From Marinobacterium aestuarii (GTDB lineage: Bacteria; Pseudomonadota; Gammaproteobacteria; Pseudomonadales; Balneatricaceae), in contig NZ_CP015839.1 of assembly GCF_001651805.1 (NCBI RefSeq), positions 1,426,001 to 1,490,000 of the forward strand: a DNA stretch of 64,000 nt. The letters run 5' to 3'. Below, piece by piece: positions 26,846 to 36,162 of the stretch (position 1 is its first letter; every line of letters begins with the position of its first letter). The notes under the pieces are model-generated. The model worked only from the letters and a program-made list of their open reading frames with translations. It was not told the origin of the DNA and did not search any database. The translations under genes were made by a program, and so were the position numbers.

Positions 26846-27949
26846 TTACTGGCCGGTTTTTATCCGCGTCCAGAGGCGGTTGATCGCCTTGGTTTCGCGG
26901 TTGCTGGGTGTTTTCAGCGTGATAAAGCGCTCACGCGTGGCCTGGGGCGGGTAAATGCCGGGATCCTGGCGCACGGCCTCATCCACCAGGTCCGTGGCTG
27001 CTGCGTTGGCATTGGCGTAGGCGACATAGTTGCTGATCGGTGCAATCACATCCGGGCGCAGCACGAAGTCGATAAAGCGGTGTGCCGCATCACTGTTGGG
27101 GGCATCGGCCGGAATGGCCATAACATCGGTCCAGACCACGGCGCCTTCGCGCGGCACCAGGTAAGCGATCTCGACGCCGTTGCCGGCTTCCTCGGCGCGG
27201 GCCTTGGCCTGCAGCACATCGCCGCTGTAGCCGTGGGCGACACAGATATCACCGTTGGCCAGGTCGTTGATGTACTGCGAGCTGTGGTAGTAGCGGATGT
27301 TCGGCCGTACCGCGTTCAGCACCACGGCGGCCTCATCCAGGGCCGCGTTGCTGTAGTCGTTCGGTGCCTGACCGATATAAGCCCTGGCGGCCACCAGCAC
27401 TTCGGTGGGGTCATCCATCAGCGAGATGCCGCAGCTGGCGAGTTTGGCGGTGACGGCGGGGTCAAACACCAGGCTCCAGCTGTCCAGGGGCGTATCGGCA
27501 CCCAGCAATTCACGTACTTTGGTCAGGTTGATGCCCAGGCCCGTGGTGCCCCACATGTAGGGCGCCAGGTACGCGCTATCGGTGTCGATATCGGCCAGGG
27601 AGTTCAGAATAACCGGATCGAGGTTGGCGTAATTGCTGAGCTTGGTCTTGTCCAGCGGCTGGAAGATGCCCGCCTTGATCTGGCGGTCGGCAAAGGGCCT
27701 GGCGGTGGGGAATACCAGATCGTAGCCGCTGTGGCCGGCCAGCAGTTTTGCCTCCAGCACCTCGTTGGAGTCATACACGTCGTAGAGCACCTTGATGCCG
27801 CTTTCCTGCTGGAAGCGCTCGAGGGTGTCTTCGGCGATATAGTCCGACCAGTTGTAAATGTGCAGTTCCTGCTGTGCAGAGGCCTGCAGCGAGGCTCCGA
27901 ACACCAGGCCGGTGACAAGCGTTTTGAGTATGGAAGTCGTACTTTTCAT
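26846..27949 (-). CDS. potF: Putrescine-type ABC transporter substrate-binding protein PotF
   Basis: A 367-residue periplasmic binding protein with a Sec signal peptide (MKSTTSILKTLVTGLVFG, cleavage after ASA near residue 24). The mature protein starts QQELHIYNWSDYIAEDTLERF, the polyamine-binding PotD/PotF signature. YHSSQYINDLANGDICVAHGYSGD is typical of the hinge region. I chose the ATG at 27949, which gives the family length (E. coli PotF is 370 residues). The open frame runs upstream to 28390 but that part has no homology and covers the promoter. Confidence 0.94.
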   Translation of the reverse strand: MKSTTSILKTLVTGLVFGASLQASAQQELHIYNWSDYIAEDTLERFQQESGIKVLYDVYDSNEVLEAKLLAGHSGYDLVFPTARPFADRQIKAGIFQPLDKTKLSNYANLDPVILNSLADIDTDSAYLAPYMWGTTGLGINLTKVRELLGADTPLDSWSLVFDPAVTAKLASCGISLMDDPTEVLVAARAYIGQAPNDYSNAALDEAAVVLNAVRPNIRYYHSSQYINDLANGDICVAHGYSGDVLQAKARAEEAGNGVEIAYLVPREGAVVWTDVMAIPADAPNSDAAHRFIDFVLRPDVIAPISNYVAYANANAAATDLVDEAVRQDPGIYPPQATRERFITLKTPSNRETKAINRLWTRIKTGQ

Positions 27950-28174
27950 CCACTCGGTTCTCCGGGTGTCAATTGAAAATGGTTGGCGCAACGGCTGTGG
28001 CCAACAATAGACGCGGGTGTTGATGAGCGCCTGATTTGAATGCCGAATATGAACAATCCACAGCAAAAAAACCAATGTTTTTTGAAACCAATTGGGACAG
28101 TTTTGAGCTGGACGGGCCTTGCTGTGCCTGCAGGCTATGCTTGAGTTTGAGTTATATATGCAGAGGTGGCAAAG

Positions 28175-28375
28175 ATGCCCCATAAAGATGCACTTAAACT
28201 GGCACGGGCGGTACAGACTGCCGCCATCCTGGCGGCCCTGCAGGGGTATGAAAACGCGGCCATCAGCGGGCTCTGTCGCGAAGGTGCCTGGGAGGCGGCG
28301 ATCAGCGCGATCCGGATGATGGATCTGGACGCTCTGGTTGCAGATGGGTCGGCGAAAAACGGGCCGCAGCCTTGA
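28175..28375 (+). CDS. Small hypothetical protein
   Basis: A 66-residue protein starting at an ATG with AGAGGTGG 6 bases upstream. The sequence is mostly helical: MPHKDALKLARAVQTAAILA, then GYENAAISGLCREGAWEAAI and a C-terminal MDLDAL. The GYE-x5-GLCxEGxWExA pattern recalls small conserved proteins of marine gammaproteobacteria and Halomonas, none with a known function to me. It is divergent from potF and convergent with the SIMPL gene. Confidence 0.6.
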   Translation: MPHKDALKLARAVQTAAILAALQGYENAAISGLCREGAWEAAISAIRMMDLDALVADGSAKNGPQP

Positions 28376-28413
28376 TTTGCAGGCCGGCAATGCCCGTGAA
28401 CGATGTCTGAGAA

Positions 28414-29130
28414 TCAGTCCGACAGGTAGTACTCGACGGTGGAGACCACCCGCAGCTTTTTGATGTGGGGGTTGTTGCGGTCCCGGTCCGAGATCGAGAA
28501 CTGGCCCTGCTGCGCCGAGCGAATCTTGCCGAGCCGGCTGTCGGAATCGGCAGCGAATTTTTCTGCCACCGCGCGCGCCTCGCGGGTTGCTTCCTCGACC
28601 ATGTCGGGCTTGACGTCGTTCAGGCGATTGAACAGGTACTCGGTACTGTTGCCGTACTGATCTCCCGTCAGGGCAATGCCACTTTGCCCCAGCTCCGCCA
28701 GATCCTGCATCACAAGGCGTACCTGATCGATACGGGTGGAGTACAGGGTAACAGTTTGAGTGGCGCTGTAGCGCTGGCTGTAATTGCCATCGCCGTATTG
28801 CTGTACCTGCTTGTCGATGACCGCCGGGGGGGACAGGCTTATTTCAGAGGGCTCAATGCCGCGCAGCAGCAGGAAGGCGCGAATCTGTTCGCCATGGCGC
28901 TGCTGGCGCGTATAGAGTGCGGTCAGGTCGTTATCCACGACGCTGAACTGAATCGGCCAGAGTACGATATCGGCCGGATACTCCCGTTCCGACAGGCCCT
29001 TTACGGTGACCGAGCGTTCATGTTCCTTCACCCGCAGCGCGCCTTCGCCCAGCAGATATCCCAGGGCTGAGAGCCCCAGCAGAATACAGAGTCCCAGCAG
29101 CAGTGCGCTGCTACGCTGTGTCGTGCTCAT
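28414..29130 (-). CDS. SIMPL (DUF541) domain periplasmic protein
   Basis: A 238-residue protein with one N-terminal membrane segment (about residues 8-29, signal peptide or anchor). A SIMPL/DUF541 domain follows: SVTVKGLSEREYPADIVLWPI, the RYSATQTVTLYSTRIDQV repeat strand and EEATREARAVAEKFAADS helix. Members are periplasmic or outer-membrane associated (E. coli YggE, Brucella BP26) and linked to oxidative stress; the molecular role is unknown. Confidence 0.88.
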   Translation of the reverse strand: MSTTQRSSALLLGLCILLGLSALGYLLGEGALRVKEHERSVTVKGLSEREYPADIVLWPIQFSVVDNDLTALYTRQQRHGEQIRAFLLLRGIEPSEISLSPPAVIDKQVQQYGDGNYSQRYSATQTVTLYSTRIDQVRLVMQDLAELGQSGIALTGDQYGNSTEYLFNRLNDVKPDMVEEATREARAVAEKFAADSDSRLGKIRSAQQGQFSISDRDRNNPHIKKLRVVSTVEYYLSD

Positions 29131-29237
29131 CCATCTCTCCCTGATCAGTTAACAAGCGGTATAGAGTTCATCTTGCCACTTTCATCTGAACAGGTCGTGA
29201 ACCGGGCTTAATCGACCCTGCCGGGGTTTGATCAGCA

Positions 29238-30017
29238 TCAGCTGATGCTGACCCTGGTATCCCCGATCCCAGGGAAACGGGCGATGATTTCACAACCGGG
29301 TTCAACGAAACAGGTACCGGTCCAACTGCCGGCACTGAAAAGATCCCCGGCCCTGAGCCCGCCAAAACGCTGTACCGTGGCGTTGACGGCGGCTGTCATG
29401 ATGTTGAACGGATCTCCCACTGTATTGCTGGCGGTGGCACTGACGTGCTCAGAGCCGTCGACCAGTAACAGAGCCTGCTGCTGGCTGTGGTCAATGTTCT
29501 GCCAGTCGGCATACAGATCTCCCACAATCAGGGCACCGTTCATCTGGCTGTCGGCCAGCTGCCAGAACGCCGTCTGTTCCCGCCAGTGTCGCATGCGACT
29601 GTCGATAATCTCGATGGTGACCTGTATGCCGTCGATGGCACTGCGGACCTCGGCTTCGCTGTAGGGCGCATCTCGTGCGGGCAGGTCCCGCCCCAGTCGA
29701 TAGGCCAGCTCTGCCTCGGCGCCGATTTCATGGAAATCCGCAGCCGCCAGGGTACTGTGGTTGTCGAATACTCGATCGGGGGGGATGGGCGCCACAAAGG
29801 GCGTGACGCTGGCATTGGCAGCCCCGGCTTTCCAAGCATTTATTCGCAGGCCGCGGTTTAGCCAGAGTGCGTGACAGACCGCATCCTGTATCGCATAGGC
29901 GTCCTGGTAGGAGTCGGGCGTGCAGCCAGAGGGCAGCTCGCTCAGCTGGGTATGCTCCAGCCTCGCACGAATCAGTGGTGCGGCGGCCTGTTCAATTTGT
30001 TGTGCAGTCAGAGACAT
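29238..30017 (-). CDS. 2-keto-4-pentenoate hydratase/fumarylacetoacetase-family enzyme
   Basis: A 259-residue enzyme of the MhpD-like branch of the FAH superfamily. Metal-binding carboxylates are expected in EIGAEAELAYRLGRDL (ExE motif near residue 100) and VTIEIIDSR (near 135). VGDPFNIMTAAVNATVQRFGGLRAGDLFSAGSWTG near the C-terminus is typical. The usual reactions are hydration of 2-hydroxypentadienoate or decarboxylation/hydrolysis of 2-oxo acids. As the last gene of a LacI-TRAP-dehydrogenase-kinase cluster it more likely handles a sugar-acid-derived 2-oxo acid. The exact substrate is open. Confidence 0.82.
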   Translation of the reverse strand: MSLTAQQIEQAAAPLIRARLEHTQLSELPSGCTPDSYQDAYAIQDAVCHALWLNRGLRINAWKAGAANASVTPFVAPIPPDRVFDNHSTLAAADFHEIGAEAELAYRLGRDLPARDAPYSEAEVRSAIDGIQVTIEIIDSRMRHWREQTAFWQLADSQMNGALIVGDLYADWQNIDHSQQQALLLVDGSEHVSATASNTVGDPFNIMTAAVNATVQRFGGLRAGDLFSAGSWTGTCFVEPGCEIIARFPGIGDTRVSIS

Positions 30018-30080
30018 GTTGTGTCCTTGTATCGACGGGGTGAGAAGTTGGCCTCACCCTGTTGGGTTTTACGGGCGGAA

Positions 30081-30992
30081 TCAGTGTTGCAGTTGTGGAA
30101 CTATGGCACCGCGATAGCCAATAACATGACTCGCCATGCGATGCCCGTCTGCGGCAGCCTGTTCCGCGCTCTTGCCGTTCAAGCGCGCAGCTATATAAGC
30201 TCCATTGAAGGAGTCGCCCGCCGCCGTGGTATCCACCGGCTGTGATACTTGCATGGGTGCAACCTCGAAGTCGGATTCTGCACAGCGGCCCAGGCATGGC
30301 TCGGCACCCTGTTTGACGACGATTTCCCCAACGCCACTGCGCTGAATGCGGACAATGGTGTCGCTGGCGCAGGCATCGCCGAACAAGGCCTGTTCATCCT
30401 CGAATGTTGGCAGTGCTAGAGTGCATACCTGCAGGGCATCGGTCACAGCCTGCTGTGCCTCCGCTTGGCTCTGCCACAGTCGCGGGCGGTAGTTGGTATC
30501 AAAAATGATGGTTTTGCCCGCGTGGCGCATGCGTCCCAAAAAGGTCAGCAAGCGGGTACGGCTGTCCGGATCCAGGATGCCCAGGGTAATGCCTGAGAAG
30601 TAGAGCGCATCGTAGTCCTCCAGCCGCGCACAGAGCTCGGTGAAAGCCGGTGCCTGCACCAGCTGCCTTGCGGCGGCTTGTGAGCGCCAGAACCAGGGTT
30701 TGCGCTCGCCGTTCTCCAGCGTAATGGCATAGAGCCCTGGCAGTTGCCCGGGCAGGCTGAGCACGGTGGAGGTATCGATGGCTTCAGTGGCGATAAAGTC
30801 GCGCATTTCGAGGCTGAAGGGGTCATCGCCCAGGGCGGAGACATAACTGACACAGGCGGCCTGATCACCCAGTGCACGTTTGGCATAGACGGCGACGTTA
30901 AGAGTGTCGCCACCAAAGGTGCGGCGGGTAGTGCCATCGGCCATGTCCTGAATTTCGATCATGCATTCGCCGATTGAAGCTATACGTAACAT
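30081..30992 (-). CDS. kdgK: PfkB-family sugar kinase, 2-keto-3-deoxygluconate kinase type
   Basis: A 303-residue ribokinase-fold enzyme. N-terminal MLRIASIGECMIEI with GGDTLNVAVYAKRAL is typical of KdgK; the C-terminal signature DTTAAGDSFNGAYIA holds the catalytic Asp. It would phosphorylate 2-keto-3-deoxy-gluconate (KDG) to KDPG. The KDG assignment is by resemblance and context (TRAP uptake, 2-hydroxyacid dehydrogenase, LacI regulator). No KDPG aldolase is in the window. The gene starts 3 bases after the dehydrogenase stop codon ends. Confidence 0.82.
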   Translation of the reverse strand: MLRIASIGECMIEIQDMADGTTRRTFGGDTLNVAVYAKRALGDQAACVSYVSALGDDPFSLEMRDFIATEAIDTSTVLSLPGQLPGLYAITLENGERKPWFWRSQAAARQLVQAPAFTELCARLEDYDALYFSGITLGILDPDSRTRLLTFLGRMRHAGKTIIFDTNYRPRLWQSQAEAQQAVTDALQVCTLALPTFEDEQALFGDACASDTIVRIQRSGVGEIVVKQGAEPCLGRCAESDFEVAPMQVSQPVDTTAAGDSFNGAYIAARLNGKSAEQAAADGHRMASHVIGYRGAIVPQLQH

Positions 30993-30994
30993 GC

Positions 30995-31939
30995 TCAGAC
31001 TCCTGGAACCGGGGTAGGGAGGGGGTGATTCGCCACGTGGGCCGCGATGTTGTCCAGTACCAGACGCCCCATGGCCATGCGGGCCTGGTCGGTGGCACTG
31101 GCGATGTGGGGCGTTAATACCAACTGTGGATGCTCCAGCAGCGCACGTGGCACGCGGGGCTCATCGGCGAACACATCCAGGGCGGCGGCGCCCAGCTCTT
31201 GGGCCTGCAGCGCCTGCAGCAGGGCACTTTCATCCACCACAGTGCCGCGGGCAACATTGACCAGAAGGCCGTTGGGCCCCAGTGCCCGCATGACATCCCG
31301 ACTCACCAGGCCGGCGGTGGACGGGCCGCCGGCACAGGCGACCACCAGCGCATCCACGGTCTGCGCCAGTTCGACCGGATCGGCAATGAAGGTACCCGGC
31401 AGATCCGGCCTGGGAACGCGGTCGCTGTAGTAAATATCCATGGCAAACGCCCGGGCTAGGCGGGCGATCTCCTGGCCAATCTGACCGTAGCCCAGAATAC
31501 CCAGCTTGCGGTGGCGCAGGCTCCAGCCGAGTCCAAGCTTGCCGTCTGACCAGCAGCCTGCGCGCACAAAGCGGTCGCCTTCGGCGATGCGACGGCTGGC
31601 ACTGAGCAGCAGCCCCAGTGCCAGGTCCGCCACGCTTTCGGTCAGCACACCCGGTGTCGAGGTGACGGCGATGCCCCGTGAGCGGCAGTACTCCAGATCA
31701 ATCGCGTCCAGACCAACGCCATAGACAGTGATCAGCTTCAACGCCGGCATGGCCGCCATGAGCGCGGTGCTGGCACCGATGGCGCCATTAGTGACCAGTA
31801 TTCCGCAGTCGCCGGCAAGCGCGCTGAGGTCGGCCGGGTCGCCGCCGGGCCCAAAGTGCCGCACTTCGTAGCGGGCCTGCAGTTCTTCCATGATGGCGGC
31901 GGGCGCCAGCTGTGCGAGTGTTACGATGCTAGGTTTCAC
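30995..31939 (-). CDS. D-2-hydroxyacid dehydrogenase
   Basis: A 314-residue NAD(P)-dependent enzyme. Rossmann motif GILGYGQIGQEIARLA near residue 147; catalytic Arg in NVARGTVVDE, Glu in DVFADEP and His in LTPHIASAT. It starts with GTG at 31939, supported by GGAGAAA 8-9 bases upstream. It resembles glyoxylate/hydroxypyruvate or 2-ketogluconate reductases. In this operon it would interconvert a 2-oxo and a 2-hydroxy acid taken up by the TRAP system or made from it. Confidence 0.88.
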   Translation of the reverse strand: MKPSIVTLAQLAPAAIMEELQARYEVRHFGPGGDPADLSALAGDCGILVTNGAIGASTALMAAMPALKLITVYGVGLDAIDLEYCRSRGIAVTSTPGVLTESVADLALGLLLSASRRIAEGDRFVRAGCWSDGKLGLGWSLRHRKLGILGYGQIGQEIARLARAFAMDIYYSDRVPRPDLPGTFIADPVELAQTVDALVVACAGGPSTAGLVSRDVMRALGPNGLLVNVARGTVVDESALLQALQAQELGAAALDVFADEPRVPRALLEHPQLVLTPHIASATDQARMAMGRLVLDNIAAHVANHPLPTPVPGV

Positions 31940-31954
31940 AGTCTGTTTCTCCTG

Positions 31955-33274
31955 TCAGGAACGAATGCCAATGAGTTCGGGTGCCATCAGTTCTGGCAGT
32001 CCCAGGGTCAGCTCCGGGAAAACAATGATCAGCAGCAGGACGGCGGTCATGGCGCCGAGATAAATCAGGGTCGGTACCAGGCATTTGAGCAGGTTAATGC
32101 CGCCAATCTTGGAGGCGATCATCAGGCACAGGCCGTAGGGCGGAGTGATCAGGCCAAAGCCCAGCGCCATGACGCCGACAATGCCGAATTGCACCGGGTG
32201 TATGCCGGCCTGCAGCGCCAATGGCAGGAACAGCGGCGCGATGATGGCCATGGCCGGCAGTGAGTCCATAAAGGTGCCAATCAGCAGCATCACCAGGGTC
32301 ATGACCAGCATCAGGGTGACCGGATCGGTCAGGGTGATACCGCCCATCAGGGTGTTGGGCACTTCATAGAACGAGATCAGATAGCCGAAGATGGACGCCG
32401 CTACCAGGCTGAACAGTGAAAGCGCAGACAGGCGAATGGTTGAGGTGCTGGCCTGCATGACCTTGCTCAGGTTCAGGGTGCGGTAGATAACAAAGCCCAG
32501 AAAAAGGGCATAGATCACGGCAATGACGGCAGCTTCAGTGGGCGTAAACCAGCCAAAGCGGATGCCACCGATAATCAGTACCGGAATAGCGGCTGCCAGG
32601 AGCCCATCCTTGGAGGAGATCAACAGTGCCCGGCGACTGGCCGGCGCCTGTACCGGGATCTTCAGTTTGCGCACGAACCAGGTGTTGGTGAGCAGCTGTG
32701 ACAGACCGATCATGATGCCAGGTACAATCCCGGCCAGAAACATGCCGCCGATGGACGTATTGGTGAGCGCGCCCCAGACGATCATGTTGATGCTGGGCGG
32801 AATGATGATGCCGATTACCGACGAGGCTGCAGTGACGGCTACGGCGAACTCCGTGGGATAGCCCTCGCGTTTCATTGAGGGTATCAGGATGGACCCCACC
32901 CCGGCGCTGTCGGCGGTGGATGAGCCCGACACACCGGCGAACATCATGCTGACCGCCACATTGACATGGGCCAGGGCGCCCTTGAAGCGACCCAGCAGGT
33001 TCATGGCGAAACGGATCAGCTTGTCGGTGACCTCCGCCTGGTTGATCAGGTTGCCGGCCAGCAGAAAGATGGGGACTGCCAGCAGCACGAAAGAATCCAT
33101 GCCGTTGTACATGCGCTGGAAGACGATCCAGTTTGTCAGGCGCGGGTCCAGCAGGGTGATGGCAACGGCGCTGGCGATCAGCGCAAAGGCGATGGGGATG
33201 CCGATGGTGATGAAGAGTCCCAGCAGCAGGAACAGGGCCCAGGGCAAGAGCCAGAAGAAGTCGGCTTCGATCAT
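31955..33274 (-). CDS. dctM: TRAP transporter large permease (DctM family)
   Basis: A 439-residue, roughly 12-helix permease of the tripartite ATP-independent periplasmic family. PIFLLAGNLINQAEVTDKL near residue 70, GVSGSSTADSAGVGSILIPSM near 114, and IPPSINMIVWG near 153 are conserved features of the transport core. It moves organic acids with sodium. Its ATG overlaps the end of the small subunit gene (ATGA). Confidence 0.93.
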   Translation of the reverse strand: MIEADFFWLLPWALFLLLGLFITIGIPIAFALIASAVAITLLDPRLTNWIVFQRMYNGMDSFVLLAVPIFLLAGNLINQAEVTDKLIRFAMNLLGRFKGALAHVNVAVSMMFAGVSGSSTADSAGVGSILIPSMKREGYPTEFAVAVTAASSVIGIIIPPSINMIVWGALTNTSIGGMFLAGIVPGIMIGLSQLLTNTWFVRKLKIPVQAPASRRALLISSKDGLLAAAIPVLIIGGIRFGWFTPTEAAVIAVIYALFLGFVIYRTLNLSKVMQASTSTIRLSALSLFSLVAASIFGYLISFYEVPNTLMGGITLTDPVTLMLVMTLVMLLIGTFMDSLPAMAIIAPLFLPLALQAGIHPVQFGIVGVMALGFGLITPPYGLCLMIASKIGGINLLKCLVPTLIYLGAMTAVLLLIIVFPELTLGLPELMAPELIGIRS

Positions 33275-33912
33275 GATTTTGGCTCCTGTAAGCTGTCTCT
33301 GCGGGCGTCGTTATGGTTTTTGTTGTCGAAGTCGCTGGCGCCGTCCGGATTCAGTGCGCTGGTGTCGCCAAGGCGTTCCAGGTAGGCAAAGCCGTACAGC
33401 CAGAGTCCCAGCAGGCGTTGCAGCGAGAACAGCAGCATGATGCTGCCGCAGGTGGTGAAGGTGATGTACATCCAGAACATGGGCAGGCGCGCTGCGGTGG
33501 ATTTGCGATGCCAGCCGGAGTCCGCAAACTCGTAGCCGTAGATCATCAGGTAGAGCGCCAGTGCCAGCATGGCCAGTTCGGCGATCAGGCGGCAGGCCCG
33601 GTCGGCGCGCCGGCCGGGCTTGAAAGCGTGCAGCACAAAATGATCCGCGTGCAGTACACCCAGCGCCGTGCCAAAGGCGATGGACCATTGAAAGCTGAAG
33701 CGCGCCAGTTCTTCGCTCCAGTAAATCACCGGCAGGGCCGGCAGGTTGCGGCTCAGAATCTGGTAGGCGATCAGGCCGACAAAGGCGAACAGCAGCACCT
33801 GCAGCAGCCGCTCCAGTCCGTGTTCGAGGTGCCGGTTGACGCCTTCCAGTGTGATCAGCGCAGGGCGTAACGAACCTGCGCGTCTGACGTTCAGGTTATC
33901 GGTAAAAATCAT
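33271..33912 (-). CDS. dctQ: TRAP transporter small permease (DctQ family)
   Basis: A 213-residue protein with four membrane helices. The family motif W-EE-ARFSFQWSIAFG (YWSEELARFSFQW near residue 68) is present. I chose the ATG at 33912 (MIFTDNLN), preceded by AAGGTAAC 8 bases upstream; a longer frame to 33954 begins inside the spacer after dctP. The hydrophilic C-terminal tail (residues about 185-213) is longer than usual. Confidence 0.88.
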   Translation of the reverse strand: MIFTDNLNVRRAGSLRPALITLEGVNRHLEHGLERLLQVLLFAFVGLIAYQILSRNLPALPVIYWSEELARFSFQWSIAFGTALGVLHADHFVLHAFKPGRRADRACRLIAELAMLALALYLMIYGYEFADSGWHRKSTAARLPMFWMYITFTTCGSIMLLFSLQRLLGLWLYGFAYLERLGDTSALNPDGASDFDNKNHNDARRDSLQEPKS

Positions 33913-33981
33913 GCCAGTTACCTTGTGAGTCTGTGAGACTGGAAACGGGGCCACAACGCAAGCTGCCGCCCCGGCAGCGGC

Positions 33982-34971
33982 TTACTCGGCCTGCTGAATA
34001 CGCAGATACAGATCGTCCAGTTCCATTTTCTTCGCCACGGCCAGCAGCGGCGCCTGTACCCGGCGTTTCATCTCGACCCGATCCAGTGGATACAGAATGG
34101 CGCCTTCGGCAACCAGGTCCGCCTCGGATTTGGCATCCAGTTTCAGCTGTATCTGGCGGGCATAGGCCGAAGCCTCGGCGGCGGCCCGGTTGACAGCCGT
34201 TTGCTGCGTTGCTGACAGCTTGTCCAGGGCCTTGCCGGACAGCGTCATCAGACGCACGGTGATGTCGTGCTCCGACAGGCCGATATGGGGAGCGACCTCA
34301 TGAAAACGCATGCGGTAAATCCATTCGGGCTCGTTGAGCAGGCCGTCGATGGCCCCCAGTTGCAGACCGGTATAGATTTCCTTCCAGGCAAAGGTGGTCG
34401 GTTGTGCGCCCAGTGCGCTCCAAGCTTCGATCAGCGGGTCTGTCGGGTTCACTCGAACCTTCATGCCCTGCAGGTCATCCAGGCTGTTCAGCGGCTTGTT
34501 ACTGACGATCTGCCGCTTGCCGCCGCCGAAGTAACCGATCACCGTCACGCCGGACTCCGCATGGATGCGATGACTGATTTCCTTGCCGAGGTCGCCGCTC
34601 AGTACGCTGTTCCAGTGAGCGGCATCGCGGTACAGAAACGGAAAGCTGAAGATGTTGGCGGTTTCGGAAAAATCGGTGATTTTTCCGGGGTTGATAATGG
34701 ATGCATCCAGTACACCGGCTATTTGCTGCTCGAACAGCTCTCCCTCGTCACCAAGCACGCCGTTGGGAAATATCTGCACGTCTATGTCGTTATCAGAATA
34801 CTGTCTTACCAGTTGCTGGAATTTGACCGCGCCCTCCTGATAGGCCGTATCTTCGGCTCCAAGGTGACCAAAGCGCAGCGTTACGGAGGCTGCAGAGACG
34901 GCGGTTGTCAGTGTAAGGGCGGTCGCACCGACGACCAGGCTGGCCGAGAGTGACTTAATGAAGGCTTTCAT
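33982..34971 (-). CDS. dctP: TRAP transporter substrate-binding protein (DctP family)
   Basis: A 329-residue periplasmic protein with a signal peptide (MKAFIKSLSASLVVGATALT, cleavage after VSA near residue 27). DDLQGMKVRVNPTDP holds the conserved arginine that binds the substrate carboxylate. QLGAIDGLLNEP marks the second lobe. GGAGAA about 9 bases before the ATG at 34971 supports this start over the one at 34989. It binds an organic or sugar acid, as in the sialic acid/uronate branch; the ligand is not proven. Confidence 0.9.
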   Translation of the reverse strand: MKAFIKSLSASLVVGATALTLTTAVSAASVTLRFGHLGAEDTAYQEGAVKFQQLVRQYSDNDIDVQIFPNGVLGDEGELFEQQIAGVLDASIINPGKITDFSETANIFSFPFLYRDAAHWNSVLSGDLGKEISHRIHAESGVTVIGYFGGGKRQIVSNKPLNSLDDLQGMKVRVNPTDPLIEAWSALGAQPTTFAWKEIYTGLQLGAIDGLLNEPEWIYRMRFHEVAPHIGLSEHDITVRLMTLSGKALDKLSATQQTAVNRAAAEASAYARQIQLKLDAKSEADLVAEGAILYPLDRVEMKRRVQAPLLAVAKKMELDDLYLRIQQAE

Positions 34972-35089
34972 AATTTTTATCTTCTCCATTGGTTCAAGAG
35001 TGCTTCAGGCACAGGGGTATTGCCCCGATAACGGCTGGCGCCGGCTTATCGGGTGTGGCAATTCAGGTTATTGAGTGAAGCGCTGTGGG

Positions 35090-36151
35090 TTAGAGCCTAT
35101 CGCCAGGAAGCTCGGGGATGGGGAGGGCGCCGCTATTGCCGCAGGAGCCGCGTATGATCAGTTCCGCCGGCAGAATATACTGCTGCCTGGGTTGATCTGG
35201 AGATTCCATACGGGCCAGCAACATGTGCGCCGCCCGGCGACCCATTTCAAACGCATGGGAATCGATGGTGGTCAGGGCCGGTATGCGATCTTCGGCTTCT
35301 TCCACATTGTCGAATCCGGTGACCGCGAAATCCTTGCCGGGCACCAGTCCAAGGCGCCGCAGGCCGGCCATCATGCCAAAGGCGGTAACGTCGTTGAAAC
35401 AGACCGCCGCGCTGACCTCGGGATGTTCGCGGCGCAAGGTTTCGACGAAATTCCTGCCACTGCGGCGACTGGGCTCGATGTGAAAAATCAGGCTGGCGTC
35501 CTGCTCGTGCCGTTGCAGGGCATCAATAAAGCCCTGGTGTCGTTCCAGGGTTGCCGAGTGCAGCCGGTCACCGCCGACAAAGGCAATATGACGGTGGCCT
35601 AGGGCCATAAGGTGCTCGCAGATCTGGTCTATCCCGCTGCGGTAATCGGTGCTGACATAGTCAAATGGCGAATCCGGCAGGGTGCGCAGCAGCTGAACAC
35701 AGGGAATCTGCCACTGCTGCAGGGTGTTGACCATGGCAGGGTCAGTACCGAAGGCCGGGCACAGCAGAATTCCATCGACACTCTGTTCGCTCAGGCGTGA
35801 AAGTAACGATGCCTGGCGTTCCGGGTCCTCGTTATAACTGGCCAGGAACAGCATCTTGCCGGCTTCGGTCAACACTTCGTTGACCCCGGCGGACAACTGG
35901 GCAAAGAACGGGTTGGCGATATCGCCGATCACCAGGCCGATGATGTCTGAAGATTGATTACGCAGGTTGGCGGCACTGCGGTTATAGACATATCCGACTT
36001 CAACTGCGGCTGTCTCGACGCGGCTGCGTGTTTCTTCGCTGATACGGGGATCTTTGCGCAGCGCCATCGAGACGGTTGCCGAAGAGGTACCAGAGACACG
36101 GGCAACATCTTTGATGGTCGCACGTTTTTTTGGATCGGTTATTGTCGTCAT
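35090..36151 (-). CDS. LacI-family transcriptional regulator
   Basis: A 353-residue repressor. The N-terminal HTH (ATIKDVARVSGTSSATVSMAL, residues 11-31) is followed by the hinge helix NRSAANLRNQ, then a periplasmic-binding-protein-like effector domain to the end (GLVIGDIANPFFAQLSAG, then FVGGD and VTGFDN motifs). It heads the TRAP-dehydrogenase-kinase-hydratase genes on the same strand, separated by a 118-base spacer from dctP, and should control them and itself through the operators just upstream of its own start. Confidence 0.93.
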   Translation of the reverse strand: MTTITDPKKRATIKDVARVSGTSSATVSMALRKDPRISEETRSRVETAAVEVGYVYNRSAANLRNQSSDIIGLVIGDIANPFFAQLSAGVNEVLTEAGKMLFLASYNEDPERQASLLSRLSEQSVDGILLCPAFGTDPAMVNTLQQWQIPCVQLLRTLPDSPFDYVSTDYRSGIDQICEHLMALGHRHIAFVGGDRLHSATLERHQGFIDALQRHEQDASLIFHIEPSRRSGRNFVETLRREHPEVSAAVCFNDVTAFGMMAGLRRLGLVPGKDFAVTGFDNVEEAEDRIPALTTIDSHAFEMGRRAAHMLLARMESPDQPRQQYILPAELIIRGSCGNSGALPIPELPGDRL

Positions 36152-36162
36152 TATAATCGCCG

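Noticed and set aside
27950-28390. N-terminal extension of the PotF frame
   Set aside because: The internal ATG at 27949 gives a proper signal peptide and family length; the extension is unlike protein and overlaps the small plus-strand gene.
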